Source: Flavobacteriales bacterium UBA5933 (GTDB taxonomy: Bacteria; Bacteroidota; Bacteroidia; Flavobacteriales; Weeksellaceae). From it: DNA of 16,583 nt. The notes under the pieces are model-generated. The model ran no database searches. It saw only the letters and a list, made by a program, of their open reading frames with translations, and was not told the DNA's origin. The position numbers were made by a program, and so were the translations under genes. The stretch is taken from NCBI GenBank assembly GCA_002430925.1, contig DJDD01000028.1, positions 1 to 16,583 of the forward strand. Direction: 5' to 3'. Positions 14,851 to 16,583 of the stretch are shown one piece after another (position 1 is the first letter of the stretch; each line of letters starts with the position of its first letter).

Positions 14851-14957
14851 GGTAGTAGAGAGTAAGATTGATTTTTTAAATTTATAATTTGTACTTACAG
14901 TGTAAGTTTTTAAAAATCAATTGGGTTTAAGCTGAGGAGCTTAAACCCGTTTTTTTT
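14851..14957 (+). ncRNA. Probable stand-alone small structured RNA
   Basis: About 107 nt lie between the -7 element and a very strong terminator, with no coding frame. The 5' part is purine-rich and unpaired (GGTAGTAGAGAGTAA). Next is a 14-bp stem with one mismatch (14867-14880 with 14908-14921). It encloses a 12-nt AU-rich bulge and a perfect 6-bp hairpin, ACTTAC-AGT-GTAAGT (14893-14907), stacked directly on the outer stem. The terminator starts 1 nt later. It is not a leader of the methyltransferase gene, which begins 360 nt farther on behind a repeat. I do not recognise the class; known Flavobacteria-specific families such as Flavo-1 or a 6S-like RNA are possible. Confidence 0.6.
14923..14957 (+). 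terminator. Very strong Rho-independent terminator of the small RNA
   Basis: GGGTTTAAGCT (14923-14933), loop GAGG, AGCTTAAACCC (14938-14948): a perfect 11-bp stem followed by G and eight T. There is no plus-strand gene just upstream for it to serve, which is the main argument for an RNA gene. Confidence 0.93.
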
Positions 14958-15086
14958 ATAGCTATCTCAAAATAGACTTTTCTAGCAAAAATTTAGTTCC
15001 GTTTTTGGAAATAATTAAAAATTATTTAGTTTTTGCATTATTCAAAATCCTGTATTTTTTATCATCTTTTTTTTAATTAAGTTTTT

Positions 15087-15205
15087 GGGCAATTGCTTCG
15101 CACCGCGCTTTTCGCTATATCTTTTTAGATTGGTCATTATATATAGACTTAGTCGAAATGCGACCAATCAAAAAAGGATGCCGCTTCAATCACTATTGCA
15201 AATTC
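15087..15205 (+). repeat. Interspersed hairpin repeat, copy 3
   Basis: It follows copy 1 closely: GGGCAATTGCTTCGCACCGC, GCTATATCTTTTT, then ATCAAAAAAGGATGCCGC and TTCAATCACTATTGC. The inner stem is CTTTTTAGATTGGTC (15121-15135) with GACCAATCAAAAAAG (15162-15176), 15 positions with one mismatch. The loop is shorter than in copy 1 and contains TAGTCGAAATGC. The remaining sequence from 14958 to 15301 is AT-rich with nothing else recognisable. Confidence 0.82.
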
Positions 15206-15301
15206 AATACAATTCAACAACAAAAGAAATTGTTTAAAAAACTTCATCCAATAATTTTATTCATTTTTATTATTTTTTATGTCAAATCTCATTAGTCTTT
15301 G

Positions 15302-15309
15302 TAAATTTG
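15302..15309 (+). promoter_or_regulatory. Possible -7 element of the methyltransferase gene
   Basis: TAAATTTG fits TAnnTTTG but lies only 9 nt before the ATG at 15319, so a transcript from it would be nearly leaderless. No TTG is found at the usual -33 distance. Confidence 0.35.
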
Positions 15310-15318
15310 TAGCGAATT

Positions 15319-16524
15319 ATGAAGATTTTACCATATAAAAATTTATTTGTCGGAATAACTGACACATTACAACAAATTTTCTTCGAGGGGAAATATGCTG
15401 ATAAAGAAGTAGAACGTACTTTAAAATCAAACAAGCAATGGGGAGCTAGAGACCGTGGTTTTATAGCAGAAACTGTTTATGATTTAGTTCGTTGGAAACG
15501 TTTGGTTGAAGGAGCGATGAGTCGTCCACTTTCACCTGATACGATATGGGAATTTGTAGGTACATGGTTTGCTTTAGATCCAGAACAAACTTTACCAAAA
15601 TGGGAAGAGTTTCAAAAAATTTATCCAAAAGAAGTTCTAAAAAGACATCATACATCATCTAAGAATCCTGCTGTTGCAGAATCTTATCCTGATTGGATGT
15701 TCGAATTAGGAGAAAAATCATTGGGTAATCGTTGGTTAGATGAGGTTCATGCCATGAATTCTCAAGCTCCAACAGTTTTACGTGTTAATACAATAAAAAC
15801 AGATCGTAAAACATTACAAAAAGCATTGAAAGATCGTAGAATAAAAACAAAAGTTTTATCTAAATACCAAGATGCACTTGAGTTAGAGGAGAAAACTAAT
15901 ATTTTTAGAACAGACGAATTTCAGAATGGTTGGTTCGAAGTTCAAGATGCAGGTTCTCAATTAATCGCTCCGTACTTAAGAGTACAACCAGGAATGAGAG
16001 TTGTTGACGCTTGTGCTGGGGCAGGAGGAAAAACATTGCATTTAGCTTCTTTAATGGAAAATAAAGGTCAAATTATAGCAATGGATCTTTACGAATGGAA
16101 ATTAAAAGAACTAAAACGTCGTGCAAAAAGAAATGATGTTCAAAACATTCAAACTAAAATCATCGAGCCTAAAACAATTAAAAGAATGGAAGGTACAGCC
16201 GACCGTTTATTGATTGATGCTCCTTGTTCTGGTATGGGAGTTCTGAAACGTAATCCTGATGCAAAATGGAAATTAAGACCTGAGTTTTTAGAAGAAATTA
16301 TAGCAACTCAAGAAAAAATATTATCTGATTATTCTAAAATTATAAAAGTAGGAGGTTTGATGGTTTATGCAACATGTTCTATTCTTCCACAAGAGAATGA
16401 AGAGCAAGTGAAAAAATTCTTAGCAAATCACTCAAATTATAAATTAATATCAGACAAAATGCATTATCCATCCCAAACGAACTATGATGGGTTTTATATG
16501 GCTTTGATTGAAAGATTGGCCTAA
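15319..16524 (+). CDS. RsmB/NOP-family SAM-dependent RNA (cytosine-5) methyltransferase
   Basis: A 401-aa protein. Residues 1-~120 are a helical N-terminal part comparable to, but weaker than, the NusB-like domain of RsmB. Residues ~150-215 contain LRVNTIKT and EVQDAGSQLIAPYL. The methyltransferase core has SAM motif I VVDACAGAGGKTLHL (228-242), an acidic MDLYEWKL strand end, and the two cysteines of m5C RNA methyltransferases: Cys303 in DAPCSGMGVLKRNPDAKW and Cys353 in YATCSILPQENEEQV. GFYMALI closes the fold. Likely it methylates C5 of a cytosine in rRNA (in E. coli, RsmB modifies 16S C967), but the exact base cannot be read from sequence. The start is the first Met of the frame; no SD sequence, as usual here. 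A terminator follows. Confidence 0.93.
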   Translation: MKILPYKNLFVGITDTLQQIFFEGKYADKEVERTLKSNKQWGARDRGFIAETVYDLVRWKRLVEGAMSRPLSPDTIWEFVGTWFALDPEQTLPKWEEFQKIYPKEVLKRHHTSSKNPAVAESYPDWMFELGEKSLGNRWLDEVHAMNSQAPTVLRVNTIKTDRKTLQKALKDRRIKTKVLSKYQDALELEEKTNIFRTDEFQNGWFEVQDAGSQLIAPYLRVQPGMRVVDACAGAGGKTLHLASLMENKGQIIAMDLYEWKLKELKRRAKRNDVQNIQTKIIEPKTIKRMEGTADRLLIDAPCSGMGVLKRNPDAKWKLRPEFLEEIIATQEKILSDYSKIIKVGGLMVYATCSILPQENEEQVKKFLANHSNYKLISDKMHYPSQTNYDGFYMALIERLA

Positions 16525-16545
16525 ACTGATTTATACAATTATATT

Positions 16546-16583
16546 AAGACCAAGTTTTCTTGGTCTTTTTTTTTTTTTTTTTT
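16546..16583 (+). terminator. Rho-independent terminator at the window end
   Basis: AAGACCAAG (16546-16554), loop TTTT, CTTGGTCTT (16559-16567): a perfect 9-bp stem. The T run from 16566 to the last base has 18 T, unusually long. Confidence 0.9.

Noticed and set aside
1..16583. Insertion sequence, prophage or conjugative element
   Set aside because: No transposase, integrase, relaxase or phage structural gene can be recognised on either strand.

Overview
The window reads as chromosomal DNA of a low-GC member of the Bacteroidota, most likely class Flavobacteriia. The support is a glyceraldehyde-3-phosphate dehydrogenase with the ~125-residue N-terminal extension common in that group, starts preceded by A-rich leaders instead of Shine-Dalgarno sequences, and TAnnTTTG-type -7 promoter elements; the tRNA promoter matches TTTG-N19-TATATTTG. 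I cannot name a genus. The window opens inside a gene and closes in an 18-T homopolymer, so it may be a complete contig.

Layout. (1) 1-2926: an envelope-type AsmA-like protein (5' end missing) and a short-chain dehydrogenase, 3 nt apart and ended by a hairpin terminator. (2) 2959-3098: first copy of an interspersed hairpin repeat. (3) 3136-10815: an accessory block whose genes all lie on the minus strand: a CPBP-family membrane protease, an unknown 222-aa protein overlapped by a secreted EF-hand/leucine-rich-repeat protein, a predicted PD-(D/E)XK nuclease, a trypsin-fold protease overlapping a protein made of eleven NPKYNT octapeptides, and an unknown 172-aa protein. The gaps hold related imperfect palindromes that share a ~35-bp module, so the block looks like gene cassettes. 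There is no integrase, transposase or phage gene. (4) 10806-11103: tRNA-Ser(UGA) with promoter and terminator, plus a second copy of its 3' end and terminator 172 bp away, the scar expected from tRNA-targeted integration. (5) 11104-16583: housekeeping genes: long-form GAPDH, a GNAT/carbon-nitrogen hydrolase fusion, and an RsmB/NOP-type RNA methyltransferase. Between the last two lie a probable stand-alone structured RNA and the third copy of the hairpin repeat; the second copy follows GAPDH.

How it fits together. Core genes flank an accessory insertion region next to a tRNA. Two accessory loci are overlapping gene pairs (LRR + 222 aa; protease + repeat protein) that are probably co-translated. 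The protein types there (nuclease, cytosolic trypsin-like protease, CPBP protease, LRR) are often found in accessory or defence cargo, but no known defence system is identified here. The best candidates for something new are the cassette-like palindrome array, the protease/NPKYNT pair, the three-copy repeat whose hairpin stem is conserved in shape but not in sequence, and the RNA near 14851-14957.
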